From: Bacteroidota bacterium
GTDB taxonomy: Bacteria; Bacteroidota; Bacteroidia; Bacteroidales; WCHB1-69
NCBI GenBank assembly: GCA_019135895.1
Contig: JAGVVH010000116.1
Location: forward strand, 1-39,043
Direction of reading: 5' to 3'
Length of the DNA stretch: 39,043 bases
Each line of letters begins with the position of its first letter. The stretch's first letter is position 1. Made by a program: the position numbers and the translations under genes. The notes under the pieces were generated by a model that worked only from the letters and a program-made list of their open reading frames with translations, was not told where the DNA came from and searched no databases. Positions 32,921 through 39,043 of this stretch are shown piece after piece.

Positions 32921-34159
32921 TTATTTAATATTCTCGGGTTTATATTTATACTTGAAAACCAGTCCGAAGACGATGGCAACCACCAAAGCATATCCCGCAA
33001 AGATAAACCAGGCTGTGGGCCAGCTTGGGTCCGGGGATTTGTAAACAAATTTATCTACTACAAAACCGGCCGCATAGGAGCCAAAAGTAGCCCCAAAACC
33101 ATTGGTCATTATCATAAAGAGTCCCTGAGCACTGGAGCGTATTGATGGATTCGTCTCTTTGTTTACGAAAAGAGAGCCGGAAATGTTGAAAAAGTCAAAA
33201 GCCACTCCATACACAATCATGGAAAGAATAAACATCCAAACGCCTGTTCCGGGGTTTCCTACACCAAAGAGACCAAAACGGAGCACCCAGGCAAACATAC
33301 TGATTAACATAACTTTTTTAATTCCAAATTTTTTCAAGAAAAAGGGAATTAATAATATACAGAGGGTTTCTGAAATTTGAGACAGGGAAATCAGAGCATT
33401 GGCATGTTTTACTCCGAAAGTATCTGCATATTGAGGTATTTCGGCAAAGCTTGTAATGTAGGGATTGGCAAAAGCGTTGGTAACTTGTAGCGCAGCTCCG
33501 AGCAACATAGAGAAAATAAAAAAGAGAGCCATCTTTTTTTCCTTAAACAAAGAAAATGCTCTTAATCCCATGGCATCAATAAAAGATTTTTTGCCATCAA
33601 CTTTAGTGACGGGGCAATGAGGAAGAGTCATGGCATATATTCCCAGCATAAAAGAAATGGCAGCCGAAAGATAAAGCTGATTGTGATTGGTCGAAAACCC
33701 CGCAAAATCTACAATAAGCATCGAACAGATGAATCCGACAGTTCCAAAAACACGAATAGGAGGAAAGTCTTTTACGGTATCAAAACCATGTTTTTCAAGG
33801 GCATTAAAAGCAACAGAATTGGAGAGCGCAATGGTGGGCATATAAAACAAAACAGCCAGAAACATCACCGGATAAAGCGTAGCATAGGTGGTCTGAGTAG
33901 CAGCCAATATCAGAAAAACGGCTCCCAGAATATGACAAACTCCCAACAGAATTTGGGCAGGAACCCATCTGTCGGCAATAATACCCATAACTCCGGGCAT
34001 AAAAAGGGAAGTAATTCCCATAATGGCAAAGAAACTTCCAATCTGGACTCCTTCAAAATGCAAACTTCCGAAAAGATAAGTTCCCAAGGAGATCAGCCAC
34101 GCCCCCCAGATCGCATACTGGAGAAAATTCATGATAATTAATCGAAATTTAAGACTCAT
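32921..34159 (-). CDS. Nucleoside permease of the NupG/XapB (nucleoside:H+ symporter) family
   Basis: The 412-residue MFS protein has about 12 hydrophobic helices and the family's opening MNFLQYAIWGAWLISLGTYL with GVQIGSFFAIMGITSLFMPG and FYMPTIALSNSVAFNALEKH, which mark the nucleoside:H+ symporter group. The second half carries KFGIKKVMLISMFAWVLRFG and SAQGLFMIMTNGFGATFGSY. It imports nucleosides using the proton gradient. It is the last gene of a minus-strand run beginning at recA, 19 bases after the FAH gene, and a terminator follows. Confidence 0.9.
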   Translation of the reverse strand: MSLKFRLIIMNFLQYAIWGAWLISLGTYLFGSLHFEGVQIGSFFAIMGITSLFMPGVMGIIADRWVPAQILLGVCHILGAVFLILAATQTTYATLYPVMFLAVLFYMPTIALSNSVAFNALEKHGFDTVKDFPPIRVFGTVGFICSMLIVDFAGFSTNHNQLYLSAAISFMLGIYAMTLPHCPVTKVDGKKSFIDAMGLRAFSLFKEKKMALFFIFSMLLGAALQVTNAFANPYITSFAEIPQYADTFGVKHANALISLSQISETLCILLIPFFLKKFGIKKVMLISMFAWVLRFGLFGVGNPGTGVWMFILSMIVYGVAFDFFNISGSLFVNKETNPSIRSSAQGLFMIMTNGFGATFGSYAAGFVVDKFVYKSPDPSWPTAWFIFAGYALVVAIVFGLVFKYKYKPENIK

Positions 34160-34178
34160 TTGTAGTGTTTTTATGTTA

Positions 34179-34790
34179 TTATTTTACTCTAAAATCAAAA
34201 AACTTTTCATTTTCAACAAACCCCTGAAGCCGATCATTTATTTTAACGCTTCCCACTCCTTTTGGAGTTCCGGTAAAAATAATATCTCCCATCTTTAAGG
34301 TCATAAATTGAGAAACATAAGTAATAATCCGATCAATAGAAAAAACCATCTCTTTACTATTTCCTTCCTGAACAACCTGATCATTAAGAAGCATCTTAAA
34401 ATTTATATTGGAAATATCAAAAAACTGATTTTTATTGACAAATCTTCCAATAATTGCGGAATGGTCAAAAGCTTTGGCAATTTCCCAGGGATTACCATTT
34501 TTTATACATTCTCTTTGAAGATCCCTGGCAGTAAAATCAACCCCAAGTCCTATTTCTTCATAATAGGTATGGGCAAATTTTTCTTTTATATACTTACCTA
34601 CTTTATTAATACGCACTAAAAGTTCTGTTTCATAATGAACCTCCTGTGAAAATTCGGGAAGGAAAAAAGGGCGGTTTCTGGTTACAACCGCCGTATCGGG
34701 TTTAAGAAAAAAAACAGGAACTTCGGGAACCTGATTATCAAATTCGCGGATATGACTCAGATAATTTCTTCCGACACAAATAATTTTCAT
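34179..34790 (-). CDS. Fumarylacetoacetate hydrolase (FAH)-family protein
   Basis: The 203-residue protein has the FAH fold core: MKIICVGRNYLSHIREFDNQ, FFLKPDTAVV, the metal-binding HYETELLV with Glu-x-Glu, GVDFTARDLQ with the metal Asp, the GNPWEIAKAFDHSAIIG segment and FTGTPKGVG. Small FAH-family enzymes act on acylpyruvates or oxaloacetate. The exact substrate is not determined, though the length of about 200 residues is typical of the acylpyruvase/oxaloacetate-tautomerase group. It follows the outer-membrane barrel gene by nine bases and precedes the nucleoside permease by 19. Confidence 0.9.
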   Translation of the reverse strand: MKIICVGRNYLSHIREFDNQVPEVPVFFLKPDTAVVTRNRPFFLPEFSQEVHYETELLVRINKVGKYIKEKFAHTYYEEIGLGVDFTARDLQRECIKNGNPWEIAKAFDHSAIIGRFVNKNQFFDISNINFKMLLNDQVVQEGNSKEMVFSIDRIITYVSQFMTLKMGDIIFTGTPKGVGSVKINDRLQGFVENEKFFDFRVK

Positions 34791-34799
34791 GCAATTCTG

Positions 34800-35513
34800 T
34801 TAAAAAGTCACCCCGAAGACAAAATCGATACTTCCCAAATTGCCTTTTTCTTTGATATTGCCATAATACTCGTTCAAAGCTTTTCCGCTGAAGAAGTTGG
34901 TAAAAGTGTAATTATAGTTGATAAAGAAGTTCGCCCTAAAATCATCCTTAATAATGTATTCAACCCCAACTCCAACGTAAACAGATTCTTTGAAAAACAG
35001 TAACTCTTTATAATTCACTTTTTTAGGATCTACTATGTCACGGTCTCCAATTTTACATTGGTCTAATTTTTTTCCTTTCAATAAAAAACCGTGAGAAAGG
35101 CCGAAATTACCGGCAAACACAAAATTTTTAAAGCTGGGAGTTTTTAATTTTATTCCTGTTGGAATAATCAGGTAGGTTGCACTGTAAGATCTGTTCATTA
35201 ATACCGAATAGGTATTGGAATCCAGAATGGTATTATCCATAAATTTTAATTTGCCCCCGTTATGACTAAAGAATAAACCTGTACTAAAATAATAGTTGGC
35301 TTGTTTGGTAAAATTAATGTCAACAGGTATTCCGTATTTCGCTCCGATTTTTATTCCATCCCCCTGATAGTTCTCTGTTTTGGGAGATAGCCAATCAATA
35401 GAAGGGCCAAAAGATAGCCCGACGGCAACGCGTCTTCCGGCAGGATTGGTGCTTTGTGCCCAAAGGGAAGCCCCAATAATGATCAAAAAAATTGTCAAAT
35501 AAAGTTTTTTCAT
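34800..35513 (-). CDS. Outer-membrane beta-barrel protein
   Basis: The 237-residue protein starts with a signal peptide (about 1-19, ending LWAQS). Its mature part is made of alternating beta strands with aromatic ends, for example VAVGLSFGPSIDWLSP, YYFSTGLFFSHNGGKL, FVFAGNFGLSHGFLLK, SVYVGVGVEYIIKDDF and a final strand GSIDFVFGVTF ending in Phe, the usual outer-membrane insertion signal. This is the PF13568-type porin family with about eight strands. The function is unknown. It lies between ruvB (28 bases) and the FAH gene (nine bases) in the same transcript. Confidence 0.85.
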   Translation of the reverse strand: MKKLYLTIFLIIIGASLWAQSTNPAGRRVAVGLSFGPSIDWLSPKTENYQGDGIKIGAKYGIPVDINFTKQANYYFSTGLFFSHNGGKLKFMDNTILDSNTYSVLMNRSYSATYLIIPTGIKLKTPSFKNFVFAGNFGLSHGFLLKGKKLDQCKIGDRDIVDPKKVNYKELLFFKESVYVGVGVEYIIKDDFRANFFINYNYTFTNFFSGKALNEYYGNIKEKGNLGSIDFVFGVTF

Positions 35514-35541
35514 TTTATGTAATTTTAATTGAAAATTAGGA

Positions 35542-36567
35542 TTAAAAGAGTTTTTGTTGTTCCGGCAATTTCATTTTTCCAAGATGTTGATAAGCAGCTT
35601 CTGTTGCCTCTCTTCCACGGGGAGTACGCATCAGATAACCCTCCTGAATAAGAAAAGGTTCATACACTTCTTCAATAGTGCCGGCATCTTCGGCTACAGC
35701 AGTAGCAATAGTAGTAATTCCGACGGGGCCTCCTTTAAATTTATCAATGATGGTAGTCAAAATTTTGTTATCCATTTCATCCAATCCATGTTTATCCACA
35801 TTTAAGGCGGCGAGGGCTATTTGGGTAATTTCATAGTCAATAGTTCCATTCCCCTTAATTTGGGCAAAATCACGAACTCGCCTCAACAAAAGATTGGCAA
35901 TACGTGGAGTTCCCCTACTCCTACGAGCAATTTCATAAGCGGCGTTATCCAATATTTTGATATGAAGAATCCCGGCTGCTCGTTTTATAATTCTGGTTAG
36001 GGTTTCGGCATCATAATATTGCAATCGCAGGTTAATGCCAAAGCGCGATCTGAGCGGGGCTGTGAGTAAACCGGAGCGGGTAGTGGCCCCAATCAGCGTG
36101 AAAGGGTTCAGAGAAATTTGAACGCTTCTGGCATTTGGACCGGTATCAATCATGATGTCTATTTTGTAATCTTCCATGGCAGAATAGAGATACTCTTCCA
36201 CCACTGGAGACAGTCGGTGTATTTCATCAATAAAAAGGACATCATTTGTTTCAAGATTGGTCAGAAGGCCCGCCAATTCGCCCGGTTTATCAATAACCGG
36301 ACCGGAGGTCACTTTAAGATTTACCCCCATCTCATTGGCAACAATATGGGATAAAGTAGTTTTACCCAACCCCGGAGGCCCATGAAGCAAAACATGGTCT
36401 AAAGCTTCTCCTCTTCCCTTAGCTGCCTTAACAAAAATGATAATATTATCAATTACCTGTTCCTGTCCAAAGAAATTGTCAAAGTCGGCAGGCCGAATCA
36501 TTTGCTCAAATTCTTTTTCTGCCGCCGACATTCTGGTTTTAGAAGGATCGAGGTTTGAATTTACCAT
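35542..36567 (-). CDS. ruvB: Holliday junction DNA helicase RuvB
   Basis: The 341-residue AAA+ motor has Walker A GPPGLGKT (63-70), Walker [10 protein letters not shown], sensor 1 [20 protein letters not shown] with the arginine finger, and the C-terminal winged helix ending [13 protein letters not shown]. It drives branch migration of Holliday junctions with RuvA. It starts three bases after the stop of the TPR lipoprotein gene and follows recA in the same run. RuvA and RuvC are not in the window. The N-terminus [14 protein letters not shown] is the normal RuvB start. Confidence 0.97.
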   Translation of the reverse strand: MVNSNLDPSKTRMSAAEKEFEQMIRPADFDNFFGQEQVIDNIIIFVKAAKGRGEALDHVLLHGPPGLGKTTLSHIVANEMGVNLKVTSGPVIDKPGELAGLLTNLETNDVLFIDEIHRLSPVVEEYLYSAMEDYKIDIMIDTGPNARSVQISLNPFTLIGATTRSGLLTAPLRSRFGINLRLQYYDAETLTRIIKRAAGILHIKILDNAAYEIARRSRGTPRIANLLLRRVRDFAQIKGNGTIDYEITQIALAALNVDKHGLDEMDNKILTTIIDKFKGGPVGITTIATAVAEDAGTIEEVYEPFLIQEGYLMRTPRGREATEAAYQHLGKMKLPEQQKLF

Positions 36568-36570
36568 ACT

Positions 36571-37578
36571 TTATTTTTTGATTTTATCCAATTTGTTTAA
36601 TTCATCTATTGCAGGCATAAAATCGGGATTAATTTTTCTGCAATACAAAAAATCTTGTCTGGCATTATCATATTGTTTCAGGTAGGTAAAAGCGATGCCT
36701 CTATTACAAATGGCATTGACAAAAGTTGAATCCACCTCAATAGCTTTTGTAAAACAAGAAACAGCCTGATCATATTTATCTTCATAAACAAGATATACAT
36801 AACCCAGATTATTCAGCGCATTGGCATTGTCGGGGTCTATCTGGAGCAATATTTTATACTGCAAAATAGCATTATCTTTATCTCCGAGGTCTTGATACAA
36901 TTTGGCCAGGTTATAATTAATTTCTATATCATTGGGATCTACCTGAAGGGCATTTTGATAATAATTAACAGCAATGGGATTTAACTTTTGCTGATAATAG
37001 TAGCCAAGTTCAAGATAGGCCTTTTTCTCCTTTGGATCCTGATCAATAACCAGTTGGAGCATTCTCAGATAGCCGGTAGTATCTTTCACATCTTTCAGGG
37101 CAAAAGCTCTTATCAGATGCGCTTTCGGGTTATGAGGTTTCAAAGCAATTGCTTCGTCAAGAGTCTTGTTGCATTCATCAAGCATTTTAAGGTGAAAATA
37201 GAGTTCTGCCAGCTTAAGTCGTGCTTCGTTATTTTTTGAATCAATAGCAATGGCTTTTTGAAGCATTTCTTCTGTCAAATCGGTCTCTTTTTTTGCAAAA
37301 TAGATGTCAGAGAGAAGAATATAATAGCCGGCATTCTTGCTGTTTAGTTTAACACTTTGAAGAGCATCGCTTAACGCTTCCTCAATAAAACCTTTGTTGT
37401 AATAATAGGAAGCACGCTTGAAATAAGCATCTGGGTCATTGGGATTATCATCAATAAGTTTACATAAACTGACTAATTCCTTCGGCATTCCTTGATATTT
37501 TTTGTCAACACTATCTTTACAGGAAAAGGTAATCAATGACAAGAAAGCCAACAAACAAATTGCAATAATTTTTTTCAT
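36571..37578 (-). CDS. Lipoprotein with tetratricopeptide (TPR) repeats
   Basis: From the ATG at 37576-37578 the product is 335 residues. A lipoprotein signal peptide ends in the lipobox TFSC (Cys20), so the protein is anchored in the envelope. The rest is a solenoid of about eight TPR units, visible as repeated patterns such as NPDAYFKRASYYYNKGFIEE, NAGYYILLSDIYFAKKETDL and NALNNLGYVYLVYEDKYDQA. TPR proteins scaffold protein-protein contacts. ATGs two and six codons upstream are possible starts. It lies between recA (35-base gap) and ruvB (three-base gap), an odd place for an envelope protein, but it is probably just co-transcribed. Confidence 0.85.
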   Translation of the reverse strand: MKKIIAICLLAFLSLITFSCKDSVDKKYQGMPKELVSLCKLIDDNPNDPDAYFKRASYYYNKGFIEEALSDALQSVKLNSKNAGYYILLSDIYFAKKETDLTEEMLQKAIAIDSKNNEARLKLAELYFHLKMLDECNKTLDEAIALKPHNPKAHLIRAFALKDVKDTTGYLRMLQLVIDQDPKEKKAYLELGYYYQQKLNPIAVNYYQNALQVDPNDIEINYNLAKLYQDLGDKDNAILQYKILLQIDPDNANALNNLGYVYLVYEDKYDQAVSCFTKAIEVDSTFVNAICNRGIAFTYLKQYDNARQDFLYCRKINPDFMPAIDELNKLDKIKK

Positions 37579-37613
37579 ATTCATACTTTTACCCAAGGGG
37601 TTAAAAGGAGTTG

Positions 37614-38615
37614 TTATTTAGTAAGAGATTCCATCACTTTAGCTTCCAGCTCATCAGCCAAATCGGGATTATCAGACAGTAGTTGTTTAACAGCCTCTCG
37701 TCCCTGTGCCAGCTTAGAATCGCCGTAAGAAAACCACGAACCGGCTTTTTTGATGATATTGTTTTCAACACCGATATCGATGATTTCACCGGCTTTAGAA
37801 ATCCCTTCCCCAAAAAGAATGTCAAATTCAGCCTGGCGGAATGGAGGAGCGACTTTATTTTTCACCACTTTAACACGAACGCGATTTCCCGAAGCCAAAT
37901 CCCCATCTTTCAATTGAGAAAGTCTTCTGATATCAAGTCTGACGGAAGCATAGAATTTAAGAGCATTTCCACCGGTTGTAGTTTCAGGGTTGCCGAAGAT
38001 AACTCCGATTTTATCGCGCAACTGATTAATAAAAATACAGCAGCAACCGGTTTTGCTGATAGTAGCTGTCAACTTACGTAAAGCCTGCGACATAAGTCGT
38101 GCCTGAAGTCCCATTTTAGAATCTCCCATATCCCCTTCAATTTCGCTTTTAGGGGTAAGTGCTGCTACAGAATCTATAACAATTACATCAATAGCACCGG
38201 AGCGGATGAGGTTATCTACAATCTCGAGTGCTTGTTCGCCATTGTCAGGCTGAGAAATAAGCAGGTCGGCAGTATTAATCCCTAATTTTTCTGCATAAGT
38301 GCGATCAAAAGCATGTTCGGCATCAATAAAGGCAGCAATTCCGCCCGTTTTCTGTGACTCAGCTATTACATGGAGAGCCAAAGTGGTTTTACCGGAAGAT
38401 TCAGGGCCGAAGATTTCAATAACCCTGCCTTTCGGCAAGCCGCCAATACCAAGAGCCGCATTGAGTCCAATGGACCCGGTTGAGATAAACTCAATATTTT
38501 CTATCGGGGAATCCCCCAATTTCATGATTGCTCCTTTACCAAAGGTTTTTTCAAGTTTTTCAAGAGTTGAATTGAGTACTTTGAGTTTTTCGGAATTCAT
38601 TTTTTCTTTTTCCAT
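37614..38615 (-). CDS. recA: Recombinase RecA
   Basis: From the ATG at 38613-38615 the protein is 333 residues; the frame runs 13 codons further, but that extension is not RecA-like. Walker A is GPESSGKT (70-77). The Walker B region [20 protein letters not shown], the loop segment [20 protein letters not shown] and [20 protein letters not shown] are present. RecA coats single-stranded DNA, drives strand exchange and stimulates LexA cleavage. It is promoter-proximal in a six-gene minus-strand run. The C-terminal acidic tail is short compared with E. coli. Confidence 0.98.
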   Translation of the reverse strand: MEKEKMNSEKLKVLNSTLEKLEKTFGKGAIMKLGDSPIENIEFISTGSIGLNAALGIGGLPKGRVIEIFGPESSGKTTLALHVIAESQKTGGIAAFIDAEHAFDRTYAEKLGINTADLLISQPDNGEQALEIVDNLIRSGAIDVIVIDSVAALTPKSEIEGDMGDSKMGLQARLMSQALRKLTATISKTGCCCIFINQLRDKIGVIFGNPETTTGGNALKFYASVRLDIRRLSQLKDGDLASGNRVRVKVVKNKVAPPFRQAEFDILFGEGISKAGEIIDIGVENNIIKKAGSWFSYGDSKLAQGREAVKQLLSDNPDLADELEAKVMESLTK

Positions 38616-38643
38616 AACAGATTTTATTAGGTTAAACAATGGA

Positions 38644-38651
38644 CAAAAGTA
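38644..38651 (-). promoter_or_regulatory. -7 box for recA operon
   Basis: The minus strand reads TACTTTTG, matching TAnnTTTG, 28 bases upstream of the preferred recA start. It falls in the upstream extension of the recA frame, supporting the shorter protein. No -33 TTG or clear SOS-type operator is visible. Confidence 0.6.
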
Positions 38652-38654
38652 CAA

Positions 38655-38895
38655 TTTTTTTAAACACCTATTACCACCGGGCTCTAATTTGCAAATATAT
38701 ATTCACTGTTTTTTGGCAAAGTTATTTCACAACATAAAATTAAAGAGAAAATCTTTTTGCTCAGATTGCTCAATATAATTTGAACAACCATTATGATTAA
38801 AAAGCATTCTTTCCGGTTTTTTTACCCATTATTTTAAGTTTTCAATTTCATAGTTAACAAATAAAATTTCATAGCTAATAAATTTCAATTTCATA
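38655..38895. other. Non-coding AT-rich region upstream of recA
   Basis: No gene of convincing length is seen here. The left edge holds the recA promoter region; the right part holds three short direct repeats and then the presumed insertion-sequence end. Confidence 0.6.
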
Positions 38896-38896
38896 G
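38844..38896. repeat. Three direct repeats of AATTTCATAG at 21-22 base spacing
   Basis: AATTTCATAG occurs at 38844-38853, 38865-38874 and 38887-38896, with starts 21 and 22 bases apart, close to two helical turns. Read on the minus strand, the array lies in a short frame that repeats TATGAAATT. The function is unknown; it may be simple-sequence decay beside the insertion site. Confidence 0.7.
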
Positions 38897-39043
38897 AGGC
38901 TGTCTCAAAATAGAAAACATTTAAAATCTTTATAATCAACAGAATAAAGTTGATAACTTTTAATAATTTTCTATCAATCATATGGTTAAAAATGTTATTT
39001 TTAATCATGAAAATAAATAAAATTAAATTTAAAGAATATCAGC
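38896..39043 (+). mobile_element. Probable left end of an IS1182-like insertion sequence (truncated by window)
   Basis: GAGGCTGTCTCAAAA at 38896-38910 resembles the terminal inverted repeat seen at the ends of Bacteroidota insertion sequences. About 100 bases of AT-rich leader follow, then an ATG at 39007 opening a frame to the window edge. The other end, target duplication and transposase body are outside the window, so this is a tentative call. Confidence 0.45.
39007..39043 (+). CDS. Possible transposase N-terminus (partial)
   Basis: The frame from 39007 reads MKINKIKFKEYQ before the window ends. IS1182-family transposases often begin with a similar short lead and FKxYNQNQ, which makes this a plausible start. 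Twelve residues are too few to be sure, and the call depends largely on the inverted-repeat-like sequence at 38896-38910. Confidence 0.35.
   Translation, partial: MKINKIKFKEYQ

Noticed and set aside
33617..34141. 174-codon open frame antisense to the nucleoside permease gene
   Set aside because: Shadow frame of a well-supported transporter; its Ser/Asn/Lys/Arg-rich translation has no recognisable domain.
38616..38654. 13-codon upstream extension of RecA
   Set aside because: It overlaps the recA -7 box and is unlike RecA N-termini.
1..39043. CRISPR array
   Set aside because: No regularly spaced repeats of 20-40 bases with variable spacers; the only phased repeat is the three 10-base units at 38844-38896.

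Overview
This is an AT-rich stretch of chromosome from a member of the phylum Bacteroidota. The evidence is the gliding-motility genes gldD and gldB, repeated Bacteroidota-type promoter boxes (TAnnTTTG), a DUF4175 gene cluster, an N-terminus typical of the phylum's RpoD, and the general absence of strong Shine-Dalgarno sequences. A Bacteroidales- or Marinilabiliales-like organism fits, but the order cannot be fixed from the sequence alone. Most of the window is core chromosome. The only mobile-looking piece is at the extreme right edge.

Layout from left to right. (1) 1-1328, minus: the start of the primary sigma factor gene, preceded by a short HtrA-type protease. (2) 1400-2139, plus: ribosomal proteins L21 and L27 with a clear promoter and terminator. 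(3) 2157-3197: an RseC-like redox/membrane protein convergent with a bifunctional-nuclease-family protein. (4) 3328-8146, plus: membrane pyrophosphatase, GldD and GldB, then SSB with its own promoter and terminator, followed by tRNA-Arg(CCT). (5) 8449-16201, minus: a tight six-gene unit transcribed rpiB, LUD/iron-sulfur protein, DUF4175 coiled-coil membrane protein, HATPase-like protein, ybeY, mnmG. (6) 16202-16678: a very AT-rich gene-free gap. (7) 16679-24637, plus: two small envelope proteins, an MFS transporter, a lytic transglycosylase, a lipoprotein, and an operon of uvrA, a P-loop nucleotide kinase and dCMP deaminase. (8) 24653-30290, minus: a degenerate M23/LysM protein, heptose-1-phosphate adenylyltransferase, a flippase-like membrane protein, and the glycine decarboxylase P-protein. 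(9) 30540-32904, plus: a self-contained regulated operon (operator, ABC ATPase, permease, YtrA-type GntR repressor, small membrane protein, terminator). (10) 32921-38615, minus: a tight run recA, TPR lipoprotein, ruvB, outer-membrane barrel, FAH-family hydrolase, nucleoside permease. (11) 38655-39043: non-coding DNA with short direct repeats, then what looks like the left end of an insertion sequence.

Functional threads are envelope biogenesis and remodelling (HtrA, GldB/GldD, lytic transglycosylase, M23/LysM, heptose activation, outer-membrane barrel), DNA repair and replication (ssb, uvrA, ruvB, recA), translation and tRNA modification (rplU, rpmA, ybeY, mnmG), and nucleotide supply (dCMP deaminase, kinase, nucleoside permease). 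The best candidates for a second look are the YtrA-like operon with a near-perfect inverted-repeat operator beside its promoter, the overlapping kinase/deaminase pair whose domain content resembles the anti-phage protein DcdV/AvcD in split form, the M23/LysM protein that keeps its zinc ligands but has lost both catalytic histidines, and the six-gene DUF4175 operon.
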